Below are positions 12,487-13,709 of a stretch of DNA of 13,709 nucleotides, one piece after another. The stretch spans positions 1-13,709 of the forward strand of contig JBFXAN010000169.1 in assembly GCA_050184225.1 (NCBI GenBank), given 5' to 3'. Made by a program: the position numbers and the translations under genes. Position 1 is the first letter of the stretch. Each line of letters begins with the position of its first letter. A model generated the notes under the pieces. The model did not search any database and was not told where the DNA came from. It was given only the letters and a program-made list of their open reading frames with translations. Origin of the DNA: JBFXAN01 sp050184225 (GTDB taxonomy: Bacteria > Chloroflexota > Dehalococcoidia > CAUJGQ01).

Positions 12487-13119
12487 CTACTTCTTCTTTG
12501 CTCCGACCGATTTGCGGATGCGGACGAGGCCATCCTTCGCGCCGGGCACCGGACCCTTGATGATCAGGATGCCGCGCGCCGGGTTGGCTTCGATCACTTC
12601 CAGATTGCGGATTGTGGTCCGCTCATCGCCCATGTGGCCGGCCATCTTCTGACCCTTGAGCACGCGGCCCGGCGTCGTACCGGAGCCGATCGAGCCTGGG
12701 GCGCGATGGCGGTCGGACTGACCGTGTGTCTTCGGGCCGCCGTGGAAGCCGTGGCGCTTGACACCGCCGGCGAAGCCGCGCCCCTTGGAGATGCCGGTGA
12801 CGTCGACTCTGTCGCCCGGCTCGAATAGCTCCACCCCGATCCGCTGTCCCACTTCGATGCCGTCGAGGGAGTCCGCCTTGAACTCGCGCAAGTAGCGCAG
12901 GTTACCAAGGTTCTTGAGATGGCCCTTCTCTGGATCGTTCAACCGCTTCTTTGTGCCGAAGCCGAGCTGCACCGCCTCGTAGCCATCACGCTCCTTGGTT
13001 TTGACCTGCGTCACCAGGCACGGTCCGGCCTCGAGCACCGTGCAACCGACGACGGTACCGTCTGCCTGAAATACCTGGACCATGCCCAGCTTCTTGCCGA
13101 GCAGACCTTCAACTGTCAT
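12487..13119 (-). CDS. rplC: 50S ribosomal protein L3 (uL3)
   Basis: L3 is an early assembly protein whose loop approaches the peptidyl transferase centre. The 210-residue product begins MTVEGLLGKKLGMVQVF and holds the family signature GFAGGVKRHGFHGGPKTHGQSDRHRAPGSIG (about 115-145), followed by TPGRVLKGQKMAGHMG. The site of the methylated Gln of E. coli L3 is not Gln here (GSIGSGTTPG), common outside proteobacteria. The ATG at 13119 is preceded by GGAGCGAGCC; the in-frame ATG at 13140 lies partly in a repeat and is rejected. The stop abuts a REPIN-like element. Confidence 0.98.
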   Translation of the reverse strand: MTVEGLLGKKLGMVQVFQADGTVVGCTVLEAGPCLVTQVKTKERDGYEAVQLGFGTKKRLNDPEKGHLKNLGNLRYLREFKADSLDGIEVGQRIGVELFEPGDRVDVTGISKGRGFAGGVKRHGFHGGPKTHGQSDRHRAPGSIGSGTTPGRVLKGQKMAGHMGDERTTIRNLEVIEANPARGILIIKGPVPGAKDGLVRIRKSVGAKKK

Positions 13120-13135
13120 GGCTCGCTCCGCTCGC

Positions 13136-13192
13136 GGCAATAGGCAATCGGCAGTCGGGCTTGTGTCCCACGATTGCCGATTGCCGATTGCC
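13136..13192. repeat. Heptad-periodic inverted repeat, family C
   Basis: Left units GGCAATA, GGCAATC and GGCAGTC run from 13136 to 13156. The right arm is three exact GATTGCC units (13172-13192), the reverse complement of GGCAATC. It fills the rpsJ–rplC gap, two bases from the rpsJ stop triplet. Same unit as 705-775, about 12 kb away. Confidence 0.9.
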
Positions 13193-13194
13193 CC

Positions 13195-13503
13195 CTATAG
13201 TTTGATCTCAATGTCCACGCCGGCGGGCAGTTGCAGCCGCATCAGCGTATCGACCGTCTTGCCGGTCGGTTCAAGGATGTCAATCAGCCGTTTGTGCGTG
13301 CGCACCTCGAACTGCTCCCGTGAGTCCTTATCAATGAACGGACCGCGGATCACAGTAACTTTGCGGATGTGCGTCGGCAACGGGATCGGACCGGCCACCG
13401 CCGCGCCCGTGCGCTCCGCCGCTTCAACAATCTGACCGGCTGATTCGTCCAGCAATTTATGGTCGAACGCTTTGAGCCGGATGCGGATCTTCTGCCTCGC
13501 CAT
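13195..13503 (-). CDS. rpsJ: 30S ribosomal protein S10 (uS10, NusE)
   Basis: S10 is a head protein of the small subunit and, as NusE, joins transcription antitermination complexes. The 102-residue product has exactly the family length and pattern: IRIRLKAFDHKLLDESAGQIVEAAERTGA (about 6-34), GPIPLPTHIRKVTVIRGPFIDKDSREQFEVRTHKRLIDI and the end LPAGVDIEIKL. The ATG at 13503 lies 10 nt after the tuf stop with GGAG 7 nt upstream (GGAGGAGCCGC). The tuf–rpsJ order is typical. Confidence 0.99.
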   Translation of the reverse strand: MARQKIRIRLKAFDHKLLDESAGQIVEAAERTGAAVAGPIPLPTHIRKVTVIRGPFIDKDSREQFEVRTHKRLIDILEPTGKTVDTLMRLQLPAGVDIEIKL

Positions 13504-13513
13504 GCGGCTCCTC

Positions 13514-13709
13514 CTACTCGATGACCTTGGTGATGACCCCGGCGCCGACGGTGCGGCCCCCCTCACGGATGGCAAAGCGCAGCCCCTCGTCCAAGGCGAC
13601 GGGCGTGATCAGCTCGATACTCATCGTGATGTTGTCCCCCGGCATCACCATCTCCACCCCCTCGGGCAGATGCGCCGTCCCCGTCACATCCGTCGTCCGG
13701 ATGTAGAAC
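13514..13709 (-). CDS. tuf: Elongation factor Tu, C-terminal end (partial)
   Basis: Only the last 64 residues are in the window; the rest lies beyond the right edge. They belong to domain 3 of EF-Tu, which helps bind aminoacyl-tRNA and EF-Ts: FYIRTTDVTG, then PEGVEMVMPGDNITMSIELITPVALDEGLRFAIREGGRTVGAGVITKVIE, the universal C-terminus. EF-Tu delivers aminoacyl-tRNA to the ribosome using GTP. The stop is 10 nt before rpsJ. Six of eight Gly codons in this fragment are GGG, which looks different from the ribosomal genes, though the sample is tiny. Confidence 0.98.
   Translation of the reverse strand, partial: FYIRTTDVTGTAHLPEGVEMVMPGDNITMSIELITPVALDEGLRFAIREGGRTVGAGVITKVIE

Overview
All genes in this window lie on the minus strand and form one classical bacterial S10–spc ribosomal protein cluster. 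In transcription order, from high to low coordinates, they are: the end of tuf, rpsJ, rplC, rplD, rplW, rplB, rpsS, rplV, rpsC, rplP, rpmC, rpsQ, rplN, rplX, rplE, rpsZ (zinc-type rpsN), rpsH, rplF, rplR, rpsE, rpmD, rplO, secY and adk. No other protein gene is supported. The long plus-strand reading frames are antisense shadows in GC-rich coding DNA. No RNA gene, CRISPR array, transposase or convincing promoter is seen. The operon promoter must lie upstream of tuf, outside the window.

The DNA is GC-rich. Gene order, zinc-type S14, a zinc-ribbon L24, a long-LID adenylate kinase and the kinds of intergenic repeats suggest a Chloroflexota-like bacterium, perhaps near the Thermomicrobia. This placement is an inference from family resemblance only.

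The genes work together: they encode 21 ribosomal proteins of both subunits, the C-terminus of elongation factor Tu, the SecY translocon channel that docks on the ribosome exit, and adenylate kinase. Several small-subunit proteins have unusual low-complexity C-terminal tails: S5 about 140 residues, S3 about 100, S17 about 45. L15 and L4 have shorter ones.

The striking feature is between the genes. Gene junctions fall into two classes. Seven are tight or overlapping and carry nothing extra. Nearly every gap longer than about 50 nt is filled with palindromic repetitive DNA. Eleven gaps hold inverted pairs of imperfect 7-nt tandem repeats. The unit differs between gaps (TTAGCCG-like, GTTCCGG-like, GGCAATC-like, GTTNCAG-like) but the 7-nt period and the inverted layout are the same. 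Two further gaps and the left edge hold GC-rich REP-like hairpins ending in CCCTCACCCCCGGCCCC-like sequence. One gap holds a different 28-nt inverted repeat. Some arrays run into stop codons and last codons, or supply the ribosome binding site. Seven repeat-preceded genes share an extended initiation motif close to GGAGCRAAGCGA before ATG.
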